Positions 1 to 10,600 of a DNA stretch of 64,000 nt are shown piece by piece. This DNA comes from Pedobacter riviphilus. GTDB taxonomy: Bacteria > Bacteroidota > Bacteroidia > Sphingobacteriales > Sphingobacteriaceae. Each line of letters opens with the position of its first letter. Positions within the stretch are counted from its first letter, which is position 1. The stretch lies in the NCBI RefSeq assembly GCF_014692875.1, contig NZ_CP061171.1:3286001-3350000 (forward strand), given 5' to 3'. The position numbers were made by a program, and so were the translations under genes. The notes under the pieces are model-generated. The model did no database searches. It saw only the letters and a list, made by a program, of their open reading frames with translations, and was not told the DNA's origin.

Positions 1-495
1 GCAGATGTGGTACAAATGGCCTCTTATGCACCACTCTTTGCCCATATTGATGCCTGGCAATGGGCACCCGATATGATCTGGGTAGATAATTTAAAATCGT
101 ATGGTACACCAGATTATTATGTTCAGAAACAGTTTTCTACCAACAAAGGAACTGATGTAGTTTCGATTACGCTTGATGAGAAGAACATCACCGGCCAGGA
201 TGGCCTTTATGCTTCTGCTGTAACTGATCAGACGAAAAAAGAACTAATCATTAAAATTACCAATAACTCCGATCAGGCACAAAACATCGATTTCGACCTT
301 GAAGGAAAATTAAAACTAAAAAGTAAAGGTATCAATGAGGAAATAGCGAACAGCAACCTGAATCAGCTCAATTCTTTCGAAAATCCTGAAGCGGTAAGCC
401 CACAAAAAAATACAGTTAACCTAAAAGGCAAAAAGCTCAACATCACTTTAAAGCCTTATTCTTTTAATGTTATTAAAATCCCATTTAACCAATAG
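1..495 (+). CDS. GH51 alpha-L-arabinofuranosidase, C-terminal part (5' end outside window)
   Basis: The frame is open from the first base, so the gene starts before the window. The visible 164 residues read as the end of the catalytic barrel (a DMIWVDN stretch, then a YGTPDYY segment) followed by a beta-sandwich like the Alpha-L-AF_C domain of family GH51. Such enzymes remove arabinofuranose side chains from arabinan, arabinoxylan and pectin in the periplasm or outside the cell. The catalytic glutamates lie upstream and cannot be seen. The next GH51 gene starts 16 bases after this stop, so the two are probably co-transcribed. The family call is fairly secure; substrate preference is inferred from neighbours. 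Confidence 0.8.
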   Translation, partial: ADVVQMASYAPLFAHIDAWQWAPDMIWVDNLKSYGTPDYYVQKQFSTNKGTDVVSITLDEKNITGQDGLYASAVTDQTKKELIIKITNNSDQAQNIDFDLEGKLKLKSKGINEEIANSNLNQLNSFENPEAVSPQKNTVNLKGKKLNITLKPYSFNVIKIPFNQ

Positions 496-511
496 ATTTA
501 ACGAGATCATG

Positions 512-2050
512 ATGAAAAAACTTCTCTTATCTGCAACACTTTTCTGCAGTTCTATTTTAGTGCAGGCACAAAAAGAAACCCAGCTAACCATTAAACCTGC
601 GGGCGATCAAGTGGTGAGCAAGCACATTTACGGTCATTTTTCAGAACATTTGGGCCGCTGTATTTACGATGGCTTTTGGGTAGGCGAAAATTCAACTATC
701 CCCAATAAAGGAAGAATAAGATTAGATATTGTAGAAGCATTAAAAAAGATAAAAGTACCCAACCTGCGCTGGCCAGGTGGCTGTTTTGCTGACGAATACC
801 ATTGGAGAGATGGTATCGGCCCTCGAAACCAGCGTCCAAAAATGGTTAATACCAATTGGGGCGGGGTAACTGAAGACAATAGTTTTGGTACACACGAATT
901 TTTGGATCTCTGCCAGATGCTCGATTGCGAACCTTACATCGCAGGAAATGTAGGCAGCGGAACTGTTGAAGAAATGGCCAAATGGGTAGAATATCTTAAT
1001 TTTGATGGGGTAAGCCCAATGACGGCCATCCGCAGCCAAAATGGTAGAGAAAAACCATGGAAAGTTTCTTTCTGGGGCGTAGGTAACGAAAGTTGGGGTT
1101 GCGGTGGCAACATGACACCAGCTTATTATTCTGATTTATACCGCAGGTATGCCACTTATGCACGCAATTATCCAGGTGCTCCGCTAAAAAGAATTGCCAG
1201 TGGAGCCAATTCAAGCGATTACAACTGGACTGAAACCTGTATGAAAAATATTGGTGACCAAATGTGGGGATTAACCTTGCACTACTACACACTTCCAACC
1301 GGAAACTGGGGCAAAAAAGGGTCAGCTACTAAATTTGATGAAGCACAATACTTTTCGACCATGAAAAACTGCTTGCATATGGAAGAACTGGTAAGCAAAC
1401 ACGCCGCAATAATGGATAAATACGATCCTAAAAAGAAGGTTGCTTTAGTGGTTGACGAATGGGGAATCTGGACCGATGTAGAGCCTGGTACTAACCCTGG
1501 TTTCTTATATCAGCAGAACAGTTTACGTGATGCTTTAATTGCAGGTACTACTTTGAATATCTTTAATAATCACTCAGATCGCGTTAAAATGGCCAATCTG
1601 GCGCAAACAGTAAACGTTTTACAGGCTTTAATCTTAACTGAAAAGGACAAAATGATCCTTACGCCTACTTATCATGTTTTTGATCTCTACAAAGTACATC
1701 AGGATGCCAAATATTTACCAATTGCCTTTACCAGTCCCGATTATGTTGTAGGCGATCAAAAAATCCCAGCCTTAAACGTTTCTGCTTCGCAGGATGCCAG
1801 TGGTGCTATCCATATTTCTTTGGTCAATTTAGATCCGAACAAAAAAATTGCGTTAAGTACCGTTTTAGATGGTTTGAAATGGAGCTCAGTTACAGGACAG
1901 ATTTTAACCTCAGCTAAACTAACCGATGTAAACACGTTCAACGATTTGAACAAGGTGCACAATGCAAACTTTACAGGTGCAAGAAAATCAGGCAGTTTAT
2001 TAAAAGTAGAATTACCTGCTCAATCTGTTGTTGTTCTCGAATTAAAATAA
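512..2050 (+). CDS. GH51 alpha-L-arabinofuranosidase, secreted
   Basis: A 512-residue GH51 enzyme with an N-terminal signal peptide ([11 protein letters not shown], ending near VQAQ). The likely acid/base is Glu193 in a [11 protein letters not shown] motif and the likely nucleophile Glu316 in LVVDEWGIW; both fit GH51. An early [17 protein letters not shown] motif is also typical of the family. It should hydrolyse terminal alpha-L-arabinofuranosyl bonds of arabinan side chains. The start is the second of two adjacent ATG codons (509 and 512), because it gives a normal MKK signal peptide; upstream in-frame starts would put polar residues before it. A hairpin at 2065 follows the stop. GH51 and GH43 neighbours support a pectin/arabinan role. 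Confidence 0.93.
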   Translation: MKKLLLSATLFCSSILVQAQKETQLTIKPAGDQVVSKHIYGHFSEHLGRCIYDGFWVGENSTIPNKGRIRLDIVEALKKIKVPNLRWPGGCFADEYHWRDGIGPRNQRPKMVNTNWGGVTEDNSFGTHEFLDLCQMLDCEPYIAGNVGSGTVEEMAKWVEYLNFDGVSPMTAIRSQNGREKPWKVSFWGVGNESWGCGGNMTPAYYSDLYRRYATYARNYPGAPLKRIASGANSSDYNWTETCMKNIGDQMWGLTLHYYTLPTGNWGKKGSATKFDEAQYFSTMKNCLHMEELVSKHAAIMDKYDPKKKVALVVDEWGIWTDVEPGTNPGFLYQQNSLRDALIAGTTLNIFNNHSDRVKMANLAQTVNVLQALILTEKDKMILTPTYHVFDLYKVHQDAKYLPIAFTSPDYVVGDQKIPALNVSASQDASGAIHISLVNLDPNKKIALSTVLDGLKWSSVTGQILTSAKLTDVNTFNDLNKVHNANFTGARKSGSLLKVELPAQSVVVLELK

Positions 2051-2064
2051 ACTTATGAATACAA

Positions 2065-2101
2065 AATAACCAGCAAAATGCTGGTTATTGCTTTCTCTAT
2101 T
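2065..2101 (+). terminator. Hairpin after the GH51 gene
   Basis: An 11-bp perfect stem (AATAACCAGCA pairing with TGCTGGTTATT) with a three-base AAA loop, followed by a pyrimidine-rich tail (GCTTTCTCTATT). It lies 15 bases after the GH51 stop and 100 bases before the GH43 start. It could end or attenuate transcription; the tail is not a clean T run. Confidence 0.6.
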
Positions 2102-2200
2102 CAAATGGTTAAGGAGTAAACCAGATACAAAACTGAAAATCAGCCCTTAACATGATGCCTTTGGGCGGTTTCGTAATTGCTGTAGAACAAAAACAAAACA

Positions 2201-3136
2201 ATGAAAAAACTAATATACCTTTCCATACTGCTGTTATCAACAGTCTGTAATGCCCAGGTACAGTCTAAAAAAGACGTTTATCTCTTTGCTTATTTTAAAG
2301 GCAATGGTGAGGATGGTTTACACCTTGCTTATAGTAACGATGCATACAATTGGACAGCGCTTAAAAACGATCAATCGTTCCTTAGCCCTACTGTAAGCAA
2401 AGATAAGCTAATGAGAGATCCCTGCATTATACGTGGGGCTGATGGCTTATTTCACATGGTTTGGACAGTAAGCTGGAAAGATAAAGGCATTGGTTATGCC
2501 AGCTCGAAAGACCTGATTAACTGGAGTGAACAACAGTTTTTACCCGTTATGATTAAAGAAGATGGCGCCAGGAACACATGGGCTCCCGAAATAACCTACG
2601 ATAGCAGTACCAAAACCTATATGATTTATTGGGCAACCACCATTACAGGCAAATTTAACGAAACAGCTTCGACAGCAGAAAACGGCTACAACCATCGCTT
2701 ATATTATGTTACCACTAAAGATTTCAAAACCTTTTCTGAAACTAAACTGCTCTACGATCCGGGCTTTAATGTTATCGATGCTACTATTGTGAAAGAAGGT
2801 AAACAGTTTATCATGTTTTTAAAAGACGAAACCCGTGAACCTGCTCAAAAGAATATCAAAATAGCCTATGCCAATCAGTTAACTGGCTCTTACAGTAAGG
2901 CAGGAAGTCCAATTACCGGAAATTACTGGGCTGAGGGACCAACAACCTTAAAAATCGGCAATAACTGGATGGTTTATTTCGATAAGTACCGCGATCATAA
3001 ATATGGGGCAATCCAATCTGTAGATTTAAAAAACTGGACTGATGTTTCAGATAAAATCTCTTTACCAAAAGGTTTAAGGCATGGCACCATATTAACCATC
3101 AAAGAAAAAGAACTTGAGGCTTTATTAAAGCAATAA
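2201..3136 (+). CDS. GH43-like arabinofuranosidase/xylosidase, secreted
   Basis: A 311-residue protein with a clear signal peptide (MKKLIYLSILLLSTVCNAQ). The mature part reads as the five-bladed propeller of GH43 enzymes: an opening VYLFAYFKGNGEDGLHLAYS segment, MRDPCIIRGADGLFHMVWT with the Asp of the usual DP motif, TWAPEITYD with a candidate acid Glu, and a later WAEGPTTLK segment. The family cleaves alpha-L-arabinofuranosyl or beta-xylosyl bonds. The adjacent GH51 and GH127 genes make arabinan or arabinose-bearing pectin the probable substrate. The gene is convergent with the GH127 gene across a strong hairpin. Subfamily cannot be fixed by eye. Confidence 0.85.
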   Translation: MKKLIYLSILLLSTVCNAQVQSKKDVYLFAYFKGNGEDGLHLAYSNDAYNWTALKNDQSFLSPTVSKDKLMRDPCIIRGADGLFHMVWTVSWKDKGIGYASSKDLINWSEQQFLPVMIKEDGARNTWAPEITYDSSTKTYMIYWATTITGKFNETASTAENGYNHRLYYVTTKDFKTFSETKLLYDPGFNVIDATIVKEGKQFIMFLKDETREPAQKNIKIAYANQLTGSYSKAGSPITGNYWAEGPTTLKIGNNWMVYFDKYRDHKYGAIQSVDLKNWTDVSDKISLPKGLRHGTILTIKEKELEALLKQ

Positions 3137-3169
3137 GGGTTAAGAAAGCGAAGTAATACCTGATTCTAC

Positions 3170-3193
3170 GTGGTCTGTGAGGACACAGACCAC
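3170..3193. terminator. Hairpin between convergent GH43 and GH127 genes
   Basis: A perfect 10-bp stem, GTGGTCTGTG with CACAGACCAC, and a four-base AGGA loop, placed between two convergent stops (3136 and 3205). It could act as a two-way terminator. A near copy occurs at 55245-55268, again downstream of a gene, so it is a dispersed repeat used at a gene end rather than a unique terminator. Confidence 0.55.
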
Positions 3194-3204
3194 ATAAAAT
3201 AAAT

Positions 3205-5550
3205 CTACTTCAGCAACCTTACTTCATATATATTGGCTATAGCAGATCCCTGATCGGCAACGAATTTCACTTCTAAATCTGTTTTTAACAACGTTTTCGG
3301 AATTTGATATTCCTGCGTATAAAAAACATCGCCCTTGCTCCCATCTAACTTTACATTTTCAACAGCAACGCCATTGATCAGGATAGAGAAGTTTTTATTC
3401 TTTTCCTTTCCGAAATATGTTAAACTCAGCTTGGTGCCTAATAAATCTTTGTTCTTTAACACATAACTAAACCATGCTTTCCCATTTCTAAAATGCCTTT
3501 CCCGATAGGTTCCATTATCGGTTTGCTCACCTTTAAAATTATGATCCGATTCTGGCTGTTGCTCTCCGGTATTAATCAGATCGATGGTTTTCTGTTCCAT
3601 TTTCATCTTTTCTTCTTCAGCCAACTTAATCGCCATCGCGCGTTTCGATAATGCTTCAGGACTACTGTAGGGAAAATAAACCACATAGCGCTTTTCGGCC
3701 AGGCTGTAAAAAGGAACTAATTTTAAGGATTTGTATTTGGGTTGATAGATTGCATTTCGAGCATTGAAAGTAAAACTGTTTTTATCAATCAATGTAATTT
3801 CGTCTGCTAAGGCATTTTTAGCTCCTGTAACGAGTGGTGCATCGCTAATCGGGAACAGTGCTCCCGAAGCAATATGCCCCATCCTGCTGCCATCAGCGGT
3901 TAAATTAGGCTGACTTAAAGTATCCATTGCCGCAGCAAGTACAATCGGGCCATGCAGAAAAGCCACCCAATCAGAACCATCAGGCATAAATTCAGTAGTG
4001 GTGTGCATCGGTAATGAAATATTAAGCACATCGCCAGCAGCCCAAACACGGTCGATACTGGCATAACCGTTTTCATCACTTTTTACCATTACCTTTTTTC
4101 CATTGACCAACACGGTCATTTTTCCCTTTTCTATCCAGGCTGGCTGACGGAAATGTAAAGCAAAACGCTGTTTGTTTTTTAATTGAAGTTTGAGTGTCGT
4201 ATTTTCCGCATCAGGAAAAAGCGTTTGTTGTGTAAGCTGAATACCTTTTTCTTTCCAATTTAAAGTAGAAGGGATAAAAAGATTTACATAAAGATCATTT
4301 CCACTGTGTGCATAAATTAATTCGCCATATTTACCATGGCTCTCCAATCCCGAACCTACACAGCACCAGAAACTTTCCTGTGGACTTGAATAGGTACGGT
4401 AATGTCCTGGCCGCATTGGTGTAAAATATACAAAACCACCTTCTGGCCTTTGCGAAGAAAGGATGTGATTATAAAGTGTACGTTCGTAGTAATCAAGGTA
4501 AGTGTTTGAAGGAGCTGCTAAAAATAACTGTTTAGTAAGCTTCAGCATATTGTAAGAATTGCAGGTTTCAGGTCCTTCGCGCGATTCTGTCATCGAAGAA
4601 AAATCATTGGCTGGATGAAAATGTTCTCTAACGCTATTTCCGCCAATGGCTACGGTTCTATGTTCCACCACTGTTTTCCAAAAGAAAGCAGCTGCATTTG
4701 CCCAGGAAGGATCTTTGTCCAGCAAGGCAATCTGTTCAAAACCAATCACCTTAGGAATCTGCGTGTTTGCGTGCAAACCATTCAGCGCATCCGTATTTTT
4801 TAATAGTGGCTTTAAGATAGATTGATCTGAAAACCGTTTGGCCAACTGAAGGTACTTTTGGTTGCCCGTTATCGCGTAAACATGGGCGAAAGTTTCATTT
4901 AATCCGCCATGTTCGCTCTTTAATAATTCCTGTATTTGCTGATCGGATAAATTGGAGACCAGATCTACGCACCAATCCGTTAGTTTAATAAGCATCTGCT
5001 TTGCTTTTGTATTGCCTGCAACTGCGTAAGCATCGTAAAGCCCGGCATAAATTTTATGGATATTGTAAAGGGGCACCCATTTTCCATTTAGCGAAAAACT
5101 GGATGATTTTATATTTCCGGCTTTAATCTCTTTCCAGATATCCTTGCCTCCTGGGATCCCCGCCAAATACCCATCACCATTTTTAAGCTGACATTTATCC
5201 AGTTCGGCAATCATATATTCCAACCGCTCTTTTACTTTTATATCTCCGGTAGAAGCATACATTAAAGCAAGGGCCGATAAATAATGTCCGCCGATATGCC
5301 CATCTAAACCTGTGTTTTCCCAGTTTCCGTAAGATGCTGCCTTAGGCTTTAGCCCCGCTTCTCTTAAATATGGCGCCAGAAGTCTATCCGCATCCAGCGA
5401 TAGCATATACTTTTTATCGGTTTCCTGAGCCTGTTTAAAAGGTCCTTCGAGTAATCGAACTTCTGTTAAATTAAATGGCTGCAAACTGGTTTGCCCAAAT
5501 GCCGCTGCACACACCGATGCAAATAATACCGCAATAACTATTTTTTTCAT
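3205..5550 (-). CDS. GH127 (DUF1680) beta-L-arabinofuranosidase, secreted
   Basis: A 781-residue GH127 protein. The start chosen is the ATG at 5550, which gives a standard signal peptide (MKKIVIAVLFASVCAAAFGQ); longer versions begin with polar residues and overlap the upstream gene. The family opens with LTEVRLLEGPF and a GNWENTGLDGHIGGHYLSAL motif. Zinc-thiolate catalysis is visible: Glu328 and Cys330 in GPETCNSYNML, and Cys396-Cys397 in FWCCVGSG, matching the metal ligands and nucleophile of the family; Glu309 is a candidate acid/base. It releases beta-L-arabinofuranose, found in extensins and some pectins. The gene follows the acetylesterase gene by 10 bases on the same strand, so they form an operon. 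Confidence 0.92.
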   Translation of the reverse strand: MKKIVIAVLFASVCAAAFGQTSLQPFNLTEVRLLEGPFKQAQETDKKYMLSLDADRLLAPYLREAGLKPKAASYGNWENTGLDGHIGGHYLSALALMYASTGDIKVKERLEYMIAELDKCQLKNGDGYLAGIPGGKDIWKEIKAGNIKSSSFSLNGKWVPLYNIHKIYAGLYDAYAVAGNTKAKQMLIKLTDWCVDLVSNLSDQQIQELLKSEHGGLNETFAHVYAITGNQKYLQLAKRFSDQSILKPLLKNTDALNGLHANTQIPKVIGFEQIALLDKDPSWANAAAFFWKTVVEHRTVAIGGNSVREHFHPANDFSSMTESREGPETCNSYNMLKLTKQLFLAAPSNTYLDYYERTLYNHILSSQRPEGGFVYFTPMRPGHYRTYSSPQESFWCCVGSGLESHGKYGELIYAHSGNDLYVNLFIPSTLNWKEKGIQLTQQTLFPDAENTTLKLQLKNKQRFALHFRQPAWIEKGKMTVLVNGKKVMVKSDENGYASIDRVWAAGDVLNISLPMHTTTEFMPDGSDWVAFLHGPIVLAAAMDTLSQPNLTADGSRMGHIASGALFPISDAPLVTGAKNALADEITLIDKNSFTFNARNAIYQPKYKSLKLVPFYSLAEKRYVVYFPYSSPEALSKRAMAIKLAEEEKMKMEQKTIDLINTGEQQPESDHNFKGEQTDNGTYRERHFRNGKAWFSYVLKNKDLLGTKLSLTYFGKEKNKNFSILINGVAVENVKLDGSKGDVFYTQEYQIPKTLLKTDLEVKFVADQGSAIANIYEVRLLK

Positions 5551-5560
5551 TTCTATCTCT

Positions 5561-6888
5561 TTAATTACCATCTGGTTTAACCACACTGCTTTTCGGACTT
5601 TCTGGCCAATGCCAATTTGCCGGGTTATCTGGTTTTGCAGGATCAAATTTTGGTAGATCATCTACCAAATATTTGGCAATTCCCAATTGCTGCTCTTTAA
5701 TGCCTAAAATAACACATTGCGCAATTTCATAAGCGCCATAAGGATTAAAGTGCGTATTATCGGCCAAAGCTTTATCCTGACCAGGATAACTGTTTGCTGG
5801 GTAATGAACAAAGGCTTTTTTAGATGCTTCTTCACCCAGGGCATTAAATAAAGTCGATGTCATGGCATTCAGATCGATTAAAGCCACTTGCTCTGCGGCG
5901 GCTACCTTTCGTGCTGCAGCAGGGAAATCACCAAGAGAATTTATAATTTTCCCCTCAGGGCCAAAAGATCTTCTGCTGGTTGAGGTTACCACCACCGGGA
6001 TTCCGCCTTTTTTCTTCACTTTCGAAATGAATGTTTTTAACCTTTCGGTGTAAGATTTATAAGCGCCATCGTTTGGTCCTTTATCTTTTTGATCGTTATG
6101 TCCAAATTCGATAAACAGATAATCACCAGGCTTCATCACACTTAAAATCTTCGCTAATCGCTTGCTCCCCAAAAACGAGCCCAGTGTTAGGCCCGATTCG
6201 GCATGATTGGCAATGGCAACCCCTGGCTTAAAAAACCGCGGGATCATTTGCCCCCACGATGCCCAAGGCTCATCATCCTGGTTCACCACAGTTGAGTTCC
6301 CGGCTAAGAAAACAGTAACCTGGTCTTCAACCTTCGTAATTTCGAGTGCCTGTAGTGCCGTTTGATGGTCAAATTCCAGGGTCAGTTTATCATCCCAATC
6401 GAGTTTGGTAAGTTCGCGTGGTTTTAACGAAACCAGTTGGCCGTCAGCAATGTGTTTATCTTTAACGTTTACGATAAATGTTTTGGCTAGCGATTGCCCT
6501 GCAGAGGTTTTCACATTTTCGAGCATCAACCTTCTCGATTCTGCTTTTACTGTGCTTAACGCAGGGCCTTTCGGATCGCCAAGTGTAACTGTTATTTTGT
6601 AATTTCCTTCAGGAACTGCAACCGAAAAATAAAAAGGTTTATCACTTTTCACCAGATCTGATGTTAAAAAATTCTTCCCGCCATAATCTACCCCTCAACT
6701 TTCGAATCAAAATCGAAACCATAACCCTTTTCTTTACTGTAAGCATCGTTAGGTAAAATCTGTATATAGCCTTTGGCAATCTTTCCTGGTCCGAAATCGA
6801 ATTTGTAGCTGTTTCTTTCCTGTGCCTGCGATAGATTGACCATTAAACCAAGGAAAATAAATGGTTTAATAAACTTTTGAATGCTCAT
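5561..6888 (-). pseudogene. Rhamnogalacturonan acetylesterase (SGNH), one-base frameshift near the 5' end
   Basis: Two frames on the minus strand join into one 442-residue enzyme. The first (6888-6688) holds a signal peptide (MSIQKFIKPFIFLGL...SQAQ) and a YKFDFGPG sandwich start and ends ...FDSKVEG-stop; the second continues with VDYGGKNFLTSDL and runs to 5561. Adding one C to the four-C run at 6691-6694 rejoins them. The catalytic part has the SGNH blocks: AGNSTV with the nucleophile Ser, an Asn/Gly-rich ANHAESG block, FIEFGHNDQKD, and DNTHFNPYG with the Asp-His pair. Such enzymes deacetylate rhamnogalacturonan I. It leads the GH127 operon. As written it is broken; a base-calling error is likely. 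Confidence 0.85.
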
Positions 6889-7685
6889 ATAGTTTGGATT
6901 TGCTGCACGGTCTGTTTCAACAGTCTTATTTATTCAGACCATTTTCTCATAAAATTTGAAATCTGGTTAATTAAACGTCGTATAGACGGTTATAATACAA
7001 ATATATAAAAACAATTCCCATTTAAAGGATATTGAACAGTTGATTTAAAATTTAAGCATTTTCTATTTTAAAAGACCATCTTCCCCAACACAAAAACAGC
7101 AAACACACAATATTTACTACTAATTAAACATACACAATAAAGTAATTTAGAATACTAGTAAAATTTCGGCAATTTTGAATTAAAAACCCTTAGCAAAAAC
7201 AAATACAATTGGATAACATTAAAAACACTATTCTTCAGATCAAAACGAATTAAAATTTGACACTTTTTTAATAAAAAAACAAAAAAAACATCAACACAAA
7301 ACATAATAAATCAACTAATTACAAAAATAATTCATAAATTAACCCATTATTAATATTAACCCAATGTAAGGCCGCTTCTTTTGTATATGAAATTAAAATA
7401 AACCATATTAAGAAGCATAATTAAATACATTAATGAGAATTTTGTTCATAAAATTCATTTTTTAATGAAAAAACAAGGCACTTTTCAAGCGCCTGTTCAG
7501 TTCATTCATTTATAAATTTTTGAAACAATTTGACTTAACCAAGTCGTATATTAGTCTAATTAATCATACACACTAATTGCAGCGCTAAAAACCTGTGTTA
7601 TTGCGTATTACGGTGAGCATAAAGAACCATTATGCCTCACTTAAATCATCCACCAAACAGAAGATTAGAATCAAAATCTAAAGCC
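6889..7685. other. Long AT-rich gap between the CAZyme operon and the synthase cluster
   Basis: About 800 bases without a convincing gene, very AT-rich from 6990 to 7560. It lies between divergent transcription units, so it should carry promoters for both. A TAnnTTTG-type box on the minus strand is listed separately. On the plus strand I saw only an imperfect TATATTAG box near 7550, too close to its TTTG partner to be convincing. An alternative upstream ATG for the synthase sits at 7632. Confidence 0.6.
6998..7005 (-). promoter_or_regulatory. Candidate -7 box (TATATTTG) for the acetylesterase-GH127 operon
   Basis: On the minus strand the sequence reads TATATTTG, an exact match to the Bacteroidota TAnnTTTG -7 element, about 110 bases before the acetylesterase ATG. 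I see no good TTTG -33 partner at normal spacing, so this is a candidate only. Confidence 0.35.
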
Positions 7686-10600
7686 ATGAACAAACACGCC
7701 ATTATTGGAGTAACTCCCTTCGAAATCCCTGACAGTAGATTGGTTTCCAATTTACAAAAAGCAGATTGCTTTCCGGTTCTCAGTCTTGGACATAGTAAAA
7801 ATGAAGCTGAAAAAGCCCTTCAAGCCCTAATAGAAGTAGGCATATCAGATTTCGGTGTTAGCATCAATTCAACAGAATTAGCAAATATTGATCTTCCAGC
7901 ACAAGTAAGCTTAATTATTGCACCTTATGATTTCGTGCTGAAACGTAAAACAACTGCAAAAATTATCTATCAGGTTTACGACCTTCAATCGGCATTAGCT
8001 GCCCAGGCAAACGGTGCGGATGGAATTATTGTAAAAGGAAATGAAGGTGCCGGCCGCGTAGCATACGAATCTTCTTTTGTTCTTTTTCAGCGGATTATTA
8101 AAGAAATTTCTTCCATTCCGGTTTGGATTCAGGGGGGCGTAGGTATTCACACGGCAGCCGCTTTAATGGCACAAGGCGCAGCGGGAATCATTTTAGATAG
8201 CCAACTTACCTTATTTCCAGAATGTTCAGCTCCTGAAGATTTAAAAACTATTTGTGGTAAGTTAAGCGGAACTGAAACCAAACTGATTGATAATTGCCGC
8301 ATATTGGCCCGTCCCAATTCACCGGCATTGGCAGAAGATATAGATTATAATGATCTTCAAAAGTACTTTAAAGGTTACGACCTGGAAACCAATTACCTTC
8401 CAATGGGTCAGGATATTGCCTTATCGATTGATCTGGTAACTAAATACAAAAAGCTCGATAAACTGGTTTTTGGAATAAAAGAGGCCATATATGGCCATTT
8501 AAAACAAGCCAAAGCCATCAATGTAATAAAGGCAAACAATTCGTTGGCCAAAGATTTAAATATCACCTACCCTATTGCGCAGGGCCCTATGACCAGGGTA
8601 AGCGATGTTGCTCCATTTGCTGATGCCGTTTCGGAAGCTGGAGCCTTATCGTTTATTGCCTTATCCTTATTAAAAGGAGCATCGGCAAAAGGCCTGATTG
8701 ATGAAACTAAAAAATTGGCAGGCGAAAAAACCTGGGGGGTAGGTATTTTAGGTTTTGCACCACAAGAGCTTAGAGATGAACAACAGGAATATATCTTAAA
8801 TGCAAAACCTCCTGTTCTGTTAATTGCCGGTGGAAGGCCTTCGCAGGCTAAACCTTTTGAAAAAGCGGGCATCAAAACCTTTCTCCATGTGCCCTCTGCC
8901 TCGCTTTTAGATATGTTTTTAAAAGAAGGTGCTAAACGCTTTGTATTCGAAGGTCGCGAATGTGGTGGTCACGTCGGCCCACTATCTAGCATGGTATTGT
9001 GGGAAAAACAGATCGAACGTTTGTTAAAAGAAGAAAATCCGGAAAATATTAGCGTTTTCTTTGCCGGCGGTATCCATGATGCTTTTTCTACTGCATTTAT
9101 TTCGGTAATGGCTGCTCCTTTGGCCGCTAAAGGAATGAAAATTGGTGTATTAATGGGCACGGCATACTTATACACCAAAGAAGCTGTTAGTACGGGTGCC
9201 ATTTTAGATAAATTCCAGCAGGAGGCTATGCAGGCAAACGAAACCGTTTTGCTCGAAACTGCGCCAGGACACGAAACCAGGTGTTTAAACTCTTCATTTG
9301 CCACTTTCTTTAACGAAGAAAAAAAGAAGTTACAGGCTGAGGGAATGGATAAAAAAGAAATCTGGTCGAAACTGGAAACATTAAATGTTGGCCGTTTACG
9401 TATTGCTGCAAAGGGTATAGAAAGACGTGGCGATGAACTGGTAAAAATCGACGAAGCTGAACAAACTGACCTGGGCATGTACATGATCGGCCAGATTGCA
9501 CCTATGCATAAAGAGGTGATGTCGTTGCTTGATCTTCATCAGGATGTAGCCAACGAAAACTATACGCACATTTTAAATGCCACACTTCCTGCACCTCCTG
9601 TTAACAAGGCAAAAGCACTTGATGTGGCCATTGTAGGTATGGCCTGTATTTTCCCGGGCGCTAAAAACCTCGAAGAATACTGGCGCAACATTATTTTGGG
9701 CAAGGATTCGGTAACGGAAGTGCCGGATGAAAGATGGAATAAAGAACTGTATTATAACCCTGATTCTACTGATGGCGATATGTCGCACTCAAAATGGGGC
9801 GGTTTTATACCAAGAATAGATTTTGATCCTTTAGAATTTGGTATCCCGCCACAGTCGCTTGCAGCTATAGAACCCACCCAACTACTTACCTTAATGGTGG
9901 CCAAACAGGCCATGCAGCATGCAGGTTATGCTGATGGTGGTGTAGACAATGAAAATGTTTCGGTAATTATTGGTGCCGAAGGTGGAAACGACCTCGCCAA
10001 CAGCTATAGTTTTAGGGGCTATTACAAGCAGATGTTTGGCGATATGCCGGCTGAAGTAGATGCTGCCTTACCAAAAACAACCGAAGATTCTTTCCCTGGT
10101 ATTTTGGCGAATGTAATTTCAGGCAGAATCACCAACAGGTTAAACCTGGGCGGCAGAAATTACACTGTTGATGCGGCCTGTGCTTCTTCGCTTGCTGCAA
10201 TCGATCTGGCCTGCCAAGAGTTATTTTTAGAGAAATCGGATATGGTTTTGGCTGGAGGAGCGGATTTGCATAATGGTATTAACGATTACCTCATGTTCTC
10301 GAGTACACATGCCCTTTCTAAAAAAGGAAGGTGCGCCACTTTTGATGCTGAAGCAGATGGAATTGCACTTGGCGAAGGTATTGCCATGATCGTATTAAAA
10401 AGATATGATGATGCTTTACGCGATGGTGATACCATTTATTCTATTATTAAAGGTGTTGGCGGATCGAGCGATGGCAAAAGCCTTGGTTTAACTGCACCAC
10501 GCAAAAACGGACAGGTAAATGCATTAGAAAGGGCTTATAGTCAGGCTGGGATTACACCTTCTTTGATTGGTTTGGTAGAAGCACATGGTACAGGTACTGT

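Noticed and set aside
8969..9484. A 171-codon open frame on the minus strand inside the first synthase
   Set aside because: It lies wholly within the enoyl-reductase-like barrel; Ser/Pro-rich text without motifs is typical of a shadow frame.
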